The notes: generated from the sequence alone by a model not told the origin. Shown: positions 1 through 8,009, counted from the stretch's first letter. The stretch: DNA of 36,527 bases from Atopobiaceae bacterium (GCA_017545665.1 JAFWKQ010000097.1:1-36527), one strand, 5' to 3'. Translations and numbers: made by a program.

Positions 1-62
1 CCGCCCCCACCCCGTTTGGATGAACTTACTGCGCACAGGCGACAACCTCCACCCATAAGGGT

Positions 63-90
63 TTGAAAAGAGTGGGGAGTAACGTATACT
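63..90 (+). promoter_or_regulatory. Sigma-70-type promoter for the first gene
   Basis: TTGAAA at 63-68 and TATACT at 85-90 are separated by 16 bases. This is a good match to a housekeeping promoter and would start transcription near 97, leaving a leader of about 30 bases before the ATG at 127. No operator is recognised. Positions 1-62 show nothing else I can name. Confidence 0.55.
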
Positions 91-126
91 TACGCTGTTT
101 GCGTCGCGTGTGACAGAGAGGCTCCC

Positions 127-945
127 ATGACGAGGAGATACGATTTCAATCGACCACCGCACAACTCCTTGAGTGCCGAACAGGCCGAGGAGCTTTTCTC
201 GAAGGTCGACAACTCTGGTCACACCAACGCGAAAAAGGCCGAGCGACAGCGTATTCGGCGCAAGAAGTATGGTCACGGCGTCGAGGTGGACCCGCTTTCC
301 ACTGACGACCCCTCGGGTTCCAACGTTGGAAAAATCATCGCGCGCGTGTCTGCCTTTATCGTGGTGTTCATGATTGGGCTCACCGTGTTCATAATGTGGT
401 ACTCAAATAACGCACTGAGCCACAATACCGGCAACCTGTCCAACGACGTGTCGGTGCGCACGGTGGCGGACGCCTTGCGCGGCGGCGTGGAATGGGGAGG
501 CGGCTTTACGCAGTTCCCATCGGATTTCTCGGTGCAAGAGGCCGACCAGAACACTGGTCGCATAGAGGTTTCGGTTATTGACACCACTTCCGAAAGCGCG
601 CTTATGTGCTTCTCCACGAGCCAAATGCAAGCCAGCGCTCTTTCGGTGGCGGCATTGCTCAACCAAAATATAGACACCGTGATCTACCACGTGTACGTGC
701 ATGTGGACGAGAATGGCGCCATACAACACTCCTCGAACTTTGGCTTTGCGCAGCCCACGGGTGACGTCGTACCGTTTATGACGTTCATTTGGACAAAGAA
801 CACCACGAGCGACGGACAGGTGCGCTTTAACTGCATCGTTACCGGCATGGACTCGGATTTGCAGGAGACGTTGCGTCTGCAGGTTCTGAAGGAGCCAACC
901 GAGCAGGAGAGCGACGTTGCGGTGGATGGTACCAATCGCAGATAA
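127..945 (+). CDS. Membrane-anchored protein of unknown function
   Basis: This 272-residue protein is not recognised. Residues 1-68 are polar and basic, with a run of Lys/Arg around 36-47. One hydrophobic segment lies at about 71-92, and roughly 180 residues follow that should be outside the membrane (N-in topology by the positive-inside rule). The outer part has no motif I can name and looks like a compact mixed alpha/beta domain. A promoter lies just upstream, and the gene ends in a strong palindrome that separates it from the convergent kinase gene, so it is probably monocistronic on this side. The start is the first ATG after the promoter, preceded by a weak GAGAGG. Existence of the gene is well supported by length and codon use; its function is open. 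Confidence 0.8.
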   Translation: MTRRYDFNRPPHNSLSAEQAEELFSKVDNSGHTNAKKAERQRIRRKKYGHGVEVDPLSTDDPSGSNVGKIIARVSAFIVVFMIGLTVFIMWYSNNALSHNTGNLSNDVSVRTVADALRGGVEWGGGFTQFPSDFSVQEADQNTGRIEVSVIDTTSESALMCFSTSQMQASALSVAALLNQNIDTVIYHVYVHVDENGAIQHSSNFGFAQPTGDVVPFMTFIWTKNTTSDGQVRFNCIVTGMDSDLQETLRLQVLKEPTEQESDVAVDGTNRR

Positions 946-1015
946 CCTCAACTAAGGGACAAGCCCCGAGCTAGGGTTTTGAAACCTTAGCTCGGGGCTT
1001 GTCCCTTAGTTGAGG
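946..1015. terminator. Near-perfect 70-bp palindrome between convergent genes
   Basis: The two arms are about 34 bases each with one mismatch and almost no loop. The arm contains AGGGACAAGCCCCGAGCTA. The element begins directly after the stop codon of the gene on its left and ends five bases before the stop codon of the kinase on its right, so it can terminate transcription from both sides. It lacks a long T tract. It belongs to the GGGACAGGCCCC family seen also at 2029, 10058, 10729, 18015 and 30675. Confidence 0.75.
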
Positions 1016-1020
1016 TAGGC

Positions 1021-1893
1021 CTAACCAACGAGTTGGGTTATCTCGCCCAAAACGGTTTCGAAGCTCACGCCGCGCACCTCGTAATCGGGCTGCTCGCTGG
1101 TAACGCGCATGGCGTCACGCACGAGCGTACTGGCAAACTCCACGCTCCGAAGCAGGGACTTTCCTGCCATAAGCGCGGCCAAAAGGGCGCTGGCATATAG
1201 GTCGCCCGTGCCATGCAGCATGTAGGGCAGCAGCTCGCCGCTTACCTCCGCGAGCTCAACGTCTTGTCCGGCAACATAGTTTCGAATGAGGCCGTCACCG
1301 TGTACGATGCCCTTGAGCACTACGTTCTTCGCGCCCTTTTGCAAAAGGGCGTCGATGGTCTTGCGTACGAATTCCAAGCTCACGTCCTGGCCCTTATACG
1401 CAACGCCGGTTAGGATTGCGGCCTCGGTGAGGTTGGGGGTCAGAAGGTCGGCGCCATCCACCAGCTCGCCCATGGCGGCGCAGAGCTCGGGCGTATAGGT
1501 GGGATAGGGCTCGCCACCATCGCCCATTACGGGATCGACGATGCGCAGGGCGCCTGGATACTCCCGGAACAGCCTTTTGATGGCACCAACCTGCTCAGGC
1601 GCGCCGAGGAAGCCGGAATAGACGGCGTCGAGCTCAATGCCCTCTTCCTGCCAGGCATCCAAATACGGCTCCAGCATGCTGGTGGTGTCGTGCATATACC
1701 ATTTGGGAAAGCGCGTATGCGCCGAGAAGAGCGAGGTGGGAACGGGGCATACGTCACAGCCCGCGGCACTGAGCACGGGGATGGCGATTCCCAGCGAACA
1801 CTTGCCGTATCCGCACAGGTCGTGCACGGCAGCTATGCGGGGAATGTAGCTCCCGCTTCGCTTGTACAGGTACACATCGTTTGCGTTAGTCAT
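1021..1893 (-). CDS. pdxY: Pyridoxal/pyridoxamine kinase (PdxY-like)
   Basis: This 290-residue enzyme of the ribokinase-like PfkB/PdxK group phosphorylates B6 vitamers with ATP in the salvage of pyridoxal phosphate, in the cytoplasm. Visible marks are the N-terminal beta strand with 'AAVHDLCGYGKCSL' (about 21-34), the 'DPVMGDGG' loop (120-127) that contacts ATP and metal, 'TPNLTEA' (152-158), and the C-terminal 'GTGD' anion hole with the catalytic Asp at about 231. Length matches the family. The ATG at 1893 is preceded by AAGGGAAG at suitable spacing. It is likely transcribed on its own, since a stable hairpin separates it from pilT upstream. A hydroxymethylpyrimidine kinase (ThiD) role is the nearest alternative, but the N-terminal motif fits pyridoxamine kinases better. 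Confidence 0.85.
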   Translation of the reverse strand: MTNANDVYLYKRSGSYIPRIAAVHDLCGYGKCSLGIAIPVLSAAGCDVCPVPTSLFSAHTRFPKWYMHDTTSMLEPYLDAWQEEGIELDAVYSGFLGAPEQVGAIKRLFREYPGALRIVDPVMGDGGEPYPTYTPELCAAMGELVDGADLLTPNLTEAAILTGVAYKGQDVSLEFVRKTIDALLQKGAKNVVLKGIVHGDGLIRNYVAGQDVELAEVSGELLPYMLHGTGDLYASALLAALMAGKSLLRSVEFASTLVRDAMRVTSEQPDYEVRGVSFETVLGEITQLVG

Positions 1894-2028
1894 GGTTACT
1901 TCCCTTCACGTGGACTTATGGACCGACGCTGATGCATAGGGTAGTCGTTTTTATACGGGAATGGTAGCCTTTCTTTGCAATAACGCATTACGAATACAAT
2001 CGATAGCAAGATGGTGGGCCCTAAACTG

Positions 2029-2078
2029 GGGACAGGCCCCGAGTTCGGATTTCCAAATCCAAGCTCGGGGCCTGTCCC
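2029..2078. terminator. Hairpin after the pilus-like operon
   Basis: This inverted repeat has arms of about 24 bases (core GGGACAGGCCCCGAG) and a very short loop. It lies 20 bases past the pilT stop codon. A short T run follows on the plus strand only, so on the minus strand it is a strong hairpin without a classical T tract. It is probably a terminator or an mRNA 3'-end stabiliser for the minus-strand operon. It belongs to the same family as the element at 946. Confidence 0.6.
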
Positions 2079-2097
2079 TAATTTTTGACGCGGAGGC

Positions 2098-3171
2098 CTA
2101 AAGCCCCATGGTGTTAAGACGGTTGCGGAACGCCTCGGGATGGATGGCGTGCTGCAGCGCCACCTCACGGTCCACAACGCCATCGCGTACCAGGTTAAAT
2201 AGGCTCTGGTCCATGGTGCACATGCCGTGCTTGCCCGCACTGGCAATAACGGAGTCGATCTGATAGGTCTTCTCCTCGCGGATGAGGTTACGGATGGCAG
2301 TGTTTGCCACCATGATCTCGAAGGCAGGAACCACGTGTCCGTCCTTGGTGGGCACGAGCTGCTGACTTACCACGGCACGAAGCACCAGCGAGAGCTGCAT
2401 GCGAATCTGGCGCTGCTGCGTGCTGGGGAAGGAGTCCACAATGCGGTCTACCGTGGTGGAGGCGCTTGACGTATGCATGGTCGAGAAGATCAGCTGACTC
2501 ATCTCGGCGGCGGTCACGGCCGTTGCCATGGTGTCCTGGTCGCGCATCTCGCCCAGCAGGATGACGTCGGGAGACTCGCGAATGGCAGAGCGCAAGGCCT
2601 CGGAATAGGTGGCCACGTCGGTGGGAATCTCGCGCTGGGTTACGATGCAGGTTCCGTGCCGATGGATGTACTCGATGGGGTCCTCCATGGTAACAATGTG
2701 ACCATGGCGCTCATGGTTAAGACGGTCGATAATGCAGGCCAACGTGGTGGACTTGCCGGCACCTGCGGAACCCGTTACCAGCACAAGGCCCTTTTGGAAG
2801 CGCGAAAGGGCTAGAACCTCTTCGGGGATGTTGTTGTCGGTTGGGTCGGGCAGGCCAAAGGGAATCACGCGGATAACGGCGCCTGCGGAGCCACGTTGAC
2901 GGAAGGTGTTCGCGCGGAAGCGTCCCATACCGGGAATGGAGAACGAAAAGTCGTCGTCGTGCTGATCGTTCTCCACAAAGTGCTTGAAGTCGCGCCCGGC
3001 GATTTGGTAGATCTGGCGCACGATGTCGTAGGTGTCGGCAGGCATGAGCCGCTCGGAATCGGTGCGATACTGCTGCCCGCCCTTTTTGTACGCAAGCTGC
3101 AGTCCGGCAACGACAAAGATGTCGGAGGCTTTGTTGTCTACCATGTTCTGCAAGATGTCTTGGAGGTCCAT
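2098..3171 (-). CDS. pilT: PilT-type type IV pilus ATPase
   Basis: This 357-residue hexameric ATPase of the secretion/retraction family powers disassembly of type IV pili at the inner face of the membrane. Marks in order are an N-terminal PAS-like domain (about 1-100), Walker A 'GSAGAGKS' (134-141), an acidic Asp box around 161-167 ('TMEDPIE'), Walker B-like 'VILLGEMRD' (203-211), the His box 'STMHTSSA' (230-237), and 'AIRNLIRE' (292-299), a signature of true PilT proteins rather than PilB/GspE. The ATG at 3171 follows AGGAG with a five-base spacer. It is the last gene of the minus-strand operon, nine bases after its neighbour. It is the only secretion ATPase in view, so either PilB is encoded elsewhere or this protein does an unusual job. 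Confidence 0.92.
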   Translation of the reverse strand: MDLQDILQNMVDNKASDIFVVAGLQLAYKKGGQQYRTDSERLMPADTYDIVRQIYQIAGRDFKHFVENDQHDDDFSFSIPGMGRFRANTFRQRGSAGAVIRVIPFGLPDPTDNNIPEEVLALSRFQKGLVLVTGSAGAGKSTTLACIIDRLNHERHGHIVTMEDPIEYIHRHGTCIVTQREIPTDVATYSEALRSAIRESPDVILLGEMRDQDTMATAVTAAEMSQLIFSTMHTSSASTTVDRIVDSFPSTQQRQIRMQLSLVLRAVVSQQLVPTKDGHVVPAFEIMVANTAIRNLIREEKTYQIDSVIASAGKHGMCTMDQSLFNLVRDGVVDREVALQHAIHPEAFRNRLNTMGL

Positions 3172-3179
3172 TCCAACTC

Positions 3180-3698
3180 CTAATCCTTAGCCGTGGGTCC
3201 GGTCCACAGCGTTCCGCCCGTATCTTGTTCCTGTGGTGCCGCGGTAAGCTTCCAGCTCACCACGTCGTATGTGCCCCCGTTGCCTATAGCCACAACCGTT
3301 TGCAACATGCGTCCGCTCGGGGTCGTGTACTCGCATTGCAGGGTCGTATCTTTAACGCAATAGACAGCGGTAATACCTGAGGGGCATGCCTCGGCAAGCA
3401 GGCCGTTTGCCGCTTGGTCAACGCGTTTGGCAAGCGCCGTCGCGCTCGTTGTGCCCTGCGAGCGCGCGGCGCGCAGCTCGTCTTCCAAGAGAGCGAGCGT
3501 CTTTTGCGCCGCTCGCTCGGCGTCGTAGCCCTCCTGCGTCATGTTTGCCTGACGTTGCGCCAATGCGGCCATGGCGCGCGAGGTGGAAACGGTTAGCACG
3601 GCCGCGGTTGCCAGGCTGAGCACAACCACGACGGTGAGCAACGATATGAGGCCGTGGCGCATGTTGCCACGACTGCTTGTGCCAATCGTGCGCCTCAT
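3180..3698 (-). CDS. Pilin-like accessory protein, single N-terminal membrane helix
   Basis: The protein has 172 residues. After a short basic stretch comes one hydrophobic helix (about 13-40, 'HGLISLLTVVVVLSLATAAV'), then a long amphipathic helix rich in Ala, Gln and Glu (about 42-90), then a beta-rich tail. This is the shape of PilX- or PilW-like minor pseudopilins. The usual prepilin cleavage site with Glu at +5 is not evident, so processing is uncertain. The start codon overlaps the stop of the preceding gene by four bases (ATGA), which indicates translational coupling. An internal start at residue 13 is possible. The role is inferred from shape and operon; no family name can be assigned. 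Confidence 0.65.
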   Translation of the reverse strand: MRRTIGTSSRGNMRHGLISLLTVVVVLSLATAAVLTVSTSRAMAALAQRQANMTQEGYDAERAAQKTLALLEDELRAARSQGTTSATALAKRVDQAANGLLAEACPSGITAVYCVKDTTLQCEYTTPSGRMLQTVVAIGNGGTYDVVSWKLTAAPQEQDTGGTLWTGPTAKD

Positions 3699-4105
3699 TG
3701 CTTGCCTCCGTCCGCGTTGCCTACATAACGTGAGGTATGTAGCGTATAAACCGTTTGCGTGCCGTCCGACACCTCTATGGTGGCGTCGTAGAGTGTGCCC
3801 GCGGTGTGTTTGTCTTCGCTAACCTTGCAGGTGGCAACGAGTCCGTCCTTCTCCACTTGCGCGCCCACGCCCGTGGGATCGGCGCAAAACTCCTCGGCGT
3901 AGTTGGTGGCAATAAGCACTGCCTGGCTCAGCTGGTTGGCCTTTACGCCTTGGATCTGCGCCTTGGTGAAGAGCTGCACGAACACTGCGAGCGCCACCAT
4001 GAGGAAGGCCAACACCACAAGAGCCTCAATGAGGAACGCGGTTCCGCGGTGGCCTTGGCTACGATTGGATGCGCCCTGCGCGGTCATTTCGCTGGATATG
4101 GCCAT
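3695..4105 (-). CDS. Prepilin-like protein with a near-canonical cleavage motif
   Basis: The protein has 136 residues. A polar leader of about 21 residues ends in 'GHRG', followed by 'TAFLIEALVVLAFLMVALAVF', which closely resembles the GFTLIE signature of type IV prepilins of the PilV/GspI type. Relative to the canonical motif there is one extra residue between the Gly and the Glu: either Thr takes the -1 place, or the Glu sits at +6. The rest is a small globular domain with Cys residues near 74 and 93 that could pair. It would be an inner-membrane minor pilin until assembled. It lies three bases from its upstream neighbour and overlaps the next gene, so it is firmly part of the operon. Confidence 0.7.
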   Translation of the reverse strand: MAISSEMTAQGASNRSQGHRGTAFLIEALVVLAFLMVALAVFVQLFTKAQIQGVKANQLSQAVLIATNYAEEFCADPTGVGAQVEKDGLVATCKVSEDKHTAGTLYDATIEVSDGTQTVYTLHTSRYVGNADGGKQ

Positions 4106-4108
4106 GCC

Positions 4109-4633
4109 TTACGCACCTCCTTGCTGGTTGCGAAGCGCCACCTTGCCCTCACCGGCGTCGGTTCTTATGGTAAGGACGTCGTCGTTGTAGCTGAACTCAA
4201 ACGTGGACGAAGAGGCCAGCTCAGTGGCTTTGGAAGGCGTGTAGGGAGCATTTGCCAGGGCGAACTCCTGCATGATCTTGCCTTGGTACAGGTATATGCG
4301 CGTTTCGTACGATCCCTGGTCGTCGCTCTGGGTAAGGACCAGCGCCTCGCCTTCGGGGGCGTCGAAGCTCTTTCGCACGCCGCCCTTGGCGTCGTTTGCC
4401 CGTACGCTGCTAATTACGGGACCCAGCGACGTTATGCGCGCGTCGTTGGTTGCCTGCATTTTGGTGAGCGACCCATAGGAACTGGTACCCGCCGCCAACG
4501 CAAGCAGGTCCACCACCACGAACACCGTAAAGAGCAGGATGGAAAATGCGCGCTGCAAACCGTTTCCCTTCTCTATCTTATGTGACGCCGTGTACGATAC
4601 CGCGTCAACGATTTTGGTGCCCTGCGTGTTCAT
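4109..4633 (-). CDS. Membrane protein resembling the DUF4860 family
   Basis: The protein has 174 residues. A polar N-terminus of about 27 residues is followed by one hydrophobic helix (about 29-50, 'AFSILLFTVFVVVDLLALAAG'), then an all-beta-looking outer domain with Tyr-rich strands ('YETRIYLYQG'). From memory this layout and the operon setting match DUF4860 proteins of Gram-positive pilus clusters; I cannot verify this here. Its start overlaps the upstream stop by four bases. A structural role at the pilus base or as a minor pilin is inferred from neighbours only. Confidence 0.6.
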   Translation of the reverse strand: MNTQGTKIVDAVSYTASHKIEKGNGLQRAFSILLFTVFVVVDLLALAAGTSSYGSLTKMQATNDARITSLGPVISSVRANDAKGGVRKSFDAPEGEALVLTQSDDQGSYETRIYLYQGKIMQEFALANAPYTPSKATELASSSTFEFSYNDDVLTIRTDAGEGKVALRNQQGGA

Positions 4634-4956
4634 CGGGGTACCACCACCACGCTGGGCACCATGTTGGATGCATACGCCTCATAGGTAATGATGTAGTCCC
4701 TATGGTTAACGCGCAGGCCGTAGTTTTGCTCGAGCCTGTCGAGCGAGAGGGGATAAGAGCCCTCAATGGCGCAGCAACGTATGGCGGCATCTAAGATGGC
4801 CTGACGTAGGGCCACCGCCCCTTGCTCGCGCGCACTCACGGCCGCGGCACGCATGGCAAGGGCAATGGCTGCTATTACCGCCACACAACCAAGCAGTATG
4901 AGCAGGCGATTGCGTCGCTTGCGCTTGCGGTCCTTTGTTGTGATCTCGTGATACAT
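4630..4956 (-). CDS. Small pseudopilin-like membrane protein
   Basis: The protein has 108 residues: a strongly basic N-terminus (KDRKRKRRNR, about 8-17), one membrane helix (about 18-40), then a short domain containing 'AAIRCCAIEGSYPLSLDRL'. A 'YP.SL..L' element after a long helix is typical of GspG-like pseudopilins, where it follows the helical spine. No prepilin peptidase site is visible, so it may be anchored rather than assembled. It lies 18 bases after pilC and overlaps the following gene. It is not recognised as a named family. Confidence 0.6.
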   Translation of the reverse strand: MYHEITTKDRKRKRRNRLLILLGCVAVIAAIALAMRAAAVSAREQGAVALRQAILDAAIRCCAIEGSYPLSLDRLEQNYGLRVNHRDYIITYEAYASNMVPSVVVVPR

Positions 4957-4974
4957 GATGCCGTCCTCGCCCTG

Positions 4975-6027
4975 TTAGCCGATGGAACGCATGATGCCGA
5001 TGAGCGGGAGCATGACTGCAATGAGCGTGGCGCCTACCGTAATGGTTAGGAAGGCGGCGAACAGGGGCTCAATGCGGTCGATGACCTTGTCTATGCGTTC
5101 GAGCGAGTCCTCGAAGAAGATCTGCGACAGGCGCGAGAGCATCTCGTCGGAGCTACCCGTTTCGTGGCCAACCGAGAGCATGCGCGCATAGAGCGGCTCA
5201 AACACGTCGTTTTCGGTAATGGCCTGCGCCAGGCTGCGCGGGTTCTTGGCGTCCACCATGGCTTCGTAGGCAGCGAGCACTTTGGGACGCAGCCTTTCGT
5301 TGGTAACGAACTCCAGCGACGCGTGCATGGCCGCCTCTGTGTTCATGCCCGAAGAGACGTACGTGGAAAGCGCCGCGGTAAAGCGCGAGAGGGCCAGCTG
5401 ATACATGGCGTCGCGCGTAAAGGGGAGCTTCTCGAAGAGGCCTATCATGCGCTGGCGACCGGACTCGGAACGGCTCAGGAAGGTGAGCACGAGCACCGCG
5501 CAGGTGCTTACCAGCGTGATTATGAGCGCCACCCAGCCGATGATGATGGAGACGTTCATCGATGAGAACGAGCCGGCCGTAAGGGTGCCGGTGAGGTTGT
5601 TGTATACGTCTATGAACACGGGGAGGATAAAGGCAACGGCAAAGGCCAAGATTACGCTCATGATGGCCAACAGCGCCGCCGGGTAGCTTACGCTGGAGCG
5701 AAGCTTTGCGTATGTGCGCTCCTCCTCCTCGTAGTACACGTCCAGACGGCGCAATACCTGCTCCAGGCGACCGGCCTTCTCGCCGGCGCGCACCATGGAT
5801 ACGGCATAGTCGGGGAAGGCCGCCGTGGCCTCCATGGCTTTGGATAGCGTCTCGCCTTCGGCAAGATCGCGGTATATGGCGCCGCATATGGATTTGAAGT
5901 GGGAGTCCTCATGCTCGTCTGCGAGCATGTAGACCGCCTCGTCGGTTTGAATGCCTGCGGAAAGCATTACCGCTACGCCACCGCAGAATGCGCTTATTGC
6001 GCTCCCTTCGAGCATGGTTTGGGCCAT
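4975..6027 (-). CDS. pilC: PilC/GspF-type inner-membrane platform protein
   Basis: This is a polytopic membrane protein of 350 residues from the chosen start. It has two copies of the T2SSF fold (roughly 5-130 and 205-335), each followed by hydrophobic helices. These are a pair around 130-195 ('YPAALLAIMSVILAFAVAFILPVF' and a second), and a C-terminal one ending in 'GATLIAVMLPLIGIMRSIG'. It couples the cytoplasmic ATPase to pilin movement. The ATG at 6027 gives the usual family N-terminus; an upstream ATG at 6123 would add 32 poorly coding residues that overlap the preceding gene, so I rejected it. It is slightly shorter than typical PilC (about 400). It lies 25 bases after the lipoprotein gene. 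Confidence 0.88.
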   Translation of the reverse strand: MAQTMLEGSAISAFCGGVAVMLSAGIQTDEAVYMLADEHEDSHFKSICGAIYRDLAEGETLSKAMEATAAFPDYAVSMVRAGEKAGRLEQVLRRLDVYYEEEERTYAKLRSSVSYPAALLAIMSVILAFAVAFILPVFIDVYNNLTGTLTAGSFSSMNVSIIIGWVALIITLVSTCAVLVLTFLSRSESGRQRMIGLFEKLPFTRDAMYQLALSRFTAALSTYVSSGMNTEAAMHASLEFVTNERLRPKVLAAYEAMVDAKNPRSLAQAITENDVFEPLYARMLSVGHETGSSDEMLSRLSQIFFEDSLERIDKVIDRIEPLFAAFLTITVGATLIAVMLPLIGIMRSIG

Positions 6028-6052
6028 GGATCCTACACCCCTTGTCCGTTCA

Positions 6053-7006
6053 TCAATACACGTACCGATCAGTATATGACACGCCGTCTCCAACGTAGCT
6101 ATCGTTGCCGGAGTCGGCTGCAAAAGTGAGGTCGACGCGACTCCACGATTGCGGGTTTACCGAAAACTGGGCGCTCGTCCAGCTACCGTCAATATAAACC
6201 ATTATCCACGCATGGTACAAGTCGTTTGGCGAAACGTAACCAGTGACGATTTTTGTGGGGATGCCGAGGCTTCGCAGCATGGCAGCTCCCAACGAGGCGT
6301 AGTCAAAGCATATGCCCTTGTTGGTAGAGAAGGTCTCGTCGGGATTGGGAACGTAGCCGGTAACCTCTTTGAGCTGCGAGGCCTTGTCGGTGTCGTAGTC
6401 CACGTTGTTTACGATGTAGGTGCACACGGCCTTTACGGCGTCGCCCACGTTTTGCGCGTCTGCCGTGAGTTCGCGGGCCTTTGCCACGCAGGCGCTCGAA
6501 TCGGTGTAGTTGCAGTACATGTTGGGGCGCGTAAAGGGTATGGATTCGTCGACGAGCTTTACGTCGGCGGTCGTGGAGGCAATCTCCACGTAGTTGCTGC
6601 CGCCGGTGTTGCGCATAATTGCAAAGGTGTAGGCACCGTCGCCCATGTTTATGGGGGCGGTAATGGGCGTGCCGTCGCCAGGCATGTCGTAGTTGTAGCT
6701 CATGTCGCCGTGGGTTACGAGGAGCTTGAGGCGGCTCGCGCTCTTTGCGTGGGCCATTACCACTCCCTCGTTCACCGAGCTCGTGTCAATGGAGGCGTCG
6801 TTTTGACTTACGGCGCTACCCTCGTCAAACGAGGCGGAGTCAACTGAGCTGGGGGCCTGGAAGTCGGCACCGGAGGTGGACTCGCTCGTGGCGCCGCCGC
6901 CACCGCCTCCGCCTCCGCCACAGGCGGCAAGCGTCGCGCTAAGCAGAACTGCGGCCACAGCCATAATGGCTGCGCGTCGTGTGACTTTGTTGTGCCACCT
7001 TTCCAT
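6053..7006 (-). CDS. Transglutaminase-like surface lipoprotein
   Basis: The protein has 317 residues. A lipoprotein signal peptide ends in 'LAAC' with the lipidated Cys at 29, followed by nine Gly in a row and a Ser/Thr/Asp-rich linker to about residue 85. The C-terminal half is a transglutaminase/cysteine-protease fold: 'NKGICFDYASL' with nucleophile Cys233, 'YHAWIMVYIDG' with His265, and Asp at about 292. The start at 7006 is chosen because GGAAGGAG lies at the right distance; the long upstream extension crosses a repeat and is not coding. It is the first gene of the pilus-like operon, so it may crosslink or trim surface proteins or peptidoglycan near the pilus. The substrate is unknown. 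Confidence 0.88.
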   Translation of the reverse strand: MERWHNKVTRRAAIMAVAAVLLSATLAACGGGGGGGGGATSESTSGADFQAPSSVDSASFDEGSAVSQNDASIDTSSVNEGVVMAHAKSASRLKLLVTHGDMSYNYDMPGDGTPITAPINMGDGAYTFAIMRNTGGSNYVEIASTTADVKLVDESIPFTRPNMYCNYTDSSACVAKARELTADAQNVGDAVKAVCTYIVNNVDYDTDKASQLKEVTGYVPNPDETFSTNKGICFDYASLGAAMLRSLGIPTKIVTGYVSPNDLYHAWIMVYIDGSWTSAQFSVNPQSWSRVDLTFAADSGNDSYVGDGVSYTDRYVY

Positions 7007-7108
7007 GAGCACTCCTTCCATAAGCAACTTTAGCGCATTTGGCGGAACTTGGTGACGAGACTGCTCACTGGAATCCTGTGCGGGAGCGCTTTGAGCTACT
7101 TGATGACC

Positions 7109-7149
7109 AAGGCAAAGGGGTACTCCCCATTGTCTGATGTTATTGTCGA
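7109..7149. repeat. Intergenic repeat, family AAGGGG/TACTCCCC (copy 1)
   Basis: A unit of about 41 bases reads AAGGCAAAGGGG, TACTCCCC, ATTGTCTGATGTTATTGTCG. Nearly the same unit lies at 28119-28158 on the opposite strand, and a shorter version at 26499-26524. It lies in the 522-base gap between the lipoprotein gene and purE, which otherwise holds only further repeats and the purE promoter. Confidence 0.7.
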
Positions 7150-7227
7150 GGCAAAGGGGCTGACCCCACCGCCTGATGCGGCCCGCGGGCATCCCTGCCG
7201 GGCGCACTTCTCGGCGCCGCGCCTGAC

Positions 7228-7327
7228 GCCGGGTCCACTTTCCGGCCCGCGAATGTCCCCACCGGGTACACAAATCGGCCATTTGTGCGCCCGGCAAGGA
7301 CGTTCGCGGGCGCAAAAGTGCGCCCGG
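7228..7327. repeat. Nested inverted repeat, CCGGGTCCACTTTYCGG family (copy 1)
   Basis: This stretch of about 100 bases has outer arms around GCCGGGTCCACTTTCC and GCAAAAGTGCGCCCGGC, and inner arms around ACCGGGTACACAAAT. The same arrangement, with matching spacing, recurs at 36029-36127. Partial extra copies of the arm GCAAAAGTGCGCCCGGC follow at about 7343-7360. It contains no gene I can support. Confidence 0.7.
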
Positions 7328-7483
7328 CACCCGCGGCCCCCAGCAAAAGTGCGCCCGGCGGTGGCGCCCGGCGGCAGCAGATAAAATCGGACGCCATCTC
7401 TTCGCGAGCCAAATGCCCCTGGCTCAGAGTCTGAAGGCGGTGTCGAAAAGCGTTGGAGGGCGTGTGTTCCCACATAAACTCGG

Positions 7484-7489
7484 TATACT
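7484..7489 (+). promoter_or_regulatory. Possible -10 element of the purE operon
   Basis: TATACT lies 40 bases before the purE ATG. No convincing -35 hexamer is found at normal spacing, so this is a weak call. It is the only -10-like sequence close to the gene. Confidence 0.3.
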
Positions 7490-7528
7490 ATGGAACACTA
7501 CTCGCAAGCAGGTCGTTAGGAGTGACCT

Positions 7529-7999
7529 ATGACAAAGCAAACCGCAGCGCCCCTAGTGGGCGTAATTATGGGGTCGGCATCCGACATGCCCGTAATGGAG
7601 GCATGCACCGCGCAGCTGGAAGAGTTCGGCGTGCCGTACGAGCTGGTAATAGCCTCGGCTCATCGCAATCCGGCAAAGGTGCATGAGTGGGCTAGCACGG
7701 CGGCAGAGCGTGGCATTCGCGTGATCATTGCTGCCGCGGGCAAGGCGGCTCATCTGGGTGGCGTCGTTGCCGCCTATACGCCGCTCCCCATAATTGGCGT
7801 GCCCATAAAGACGAGCGATCTTGGTGGCATGGATTCGCTCTTGTCTATGGTGCAAATGCCGTCCGGCGTTCCCGTGGCATGCGTGGCAATAAACGGCGCC
7901 AAGAACGCCGCCATCTACGCCACGCAGATTCTTGGTGCGGGAGATGCGAGCTTCCGCACAACCGTGCAGGAGTTCAAGGCCGCTATGGCGCAGGATTAG
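7529..7999 (+). CDS. purE: N5-carboxyaminoimidazole ribonucleotide mutase
   Basis: This 156-residue cytoplasmic enzyme of purine synthesis converts N5-CAIR to CAIR. Marks are '[14 protein letters not shown]' (10-23) binding the ribonucleotide phosphate, 'SAHRNP' (43-48) with the catalytic His45, '[13 protein letters not shown]' (70-82) and '[13 protein letters not shown]'. These are class I features. AGGAG precedes the ATG by about seven bases. It starts the plus-strand purE-sortase-purM-purN series, with a gap of ten bases to the sortase gene. No PurR-like operator is recognised. Confidence 0.95.
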   Translation: MTKQTAAPLVGVIMGSASDMPVMEACTAQLEEFGVPYELVIASAHRNPAKVHEWASTAAERGIRVIIAAAGKAAHLGGVVAAYTPLPIIGVPIKTSDLGGMDSLLSMVQMPSGVPVACVAINGAKNAAIYATQILGAGDASFRTTVQEFKAAMAQD

Positions 8000-8009
8000 G
8001 GGGTTACGC

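Noticed and set aside
6028..6123. Upstream start of the PilC-like gene
   Set aside because: It would overlap the end of the preceding gene by 71 bases and adds residues absent from the family.
7022..7330. Long N-terminal extension of the transglutaminase lipoprotein gene
   Set aside because: It runs through two repeats, has no coding character, and would bury the signal peptide. A good ribosome site stands before the ATG at 7006.
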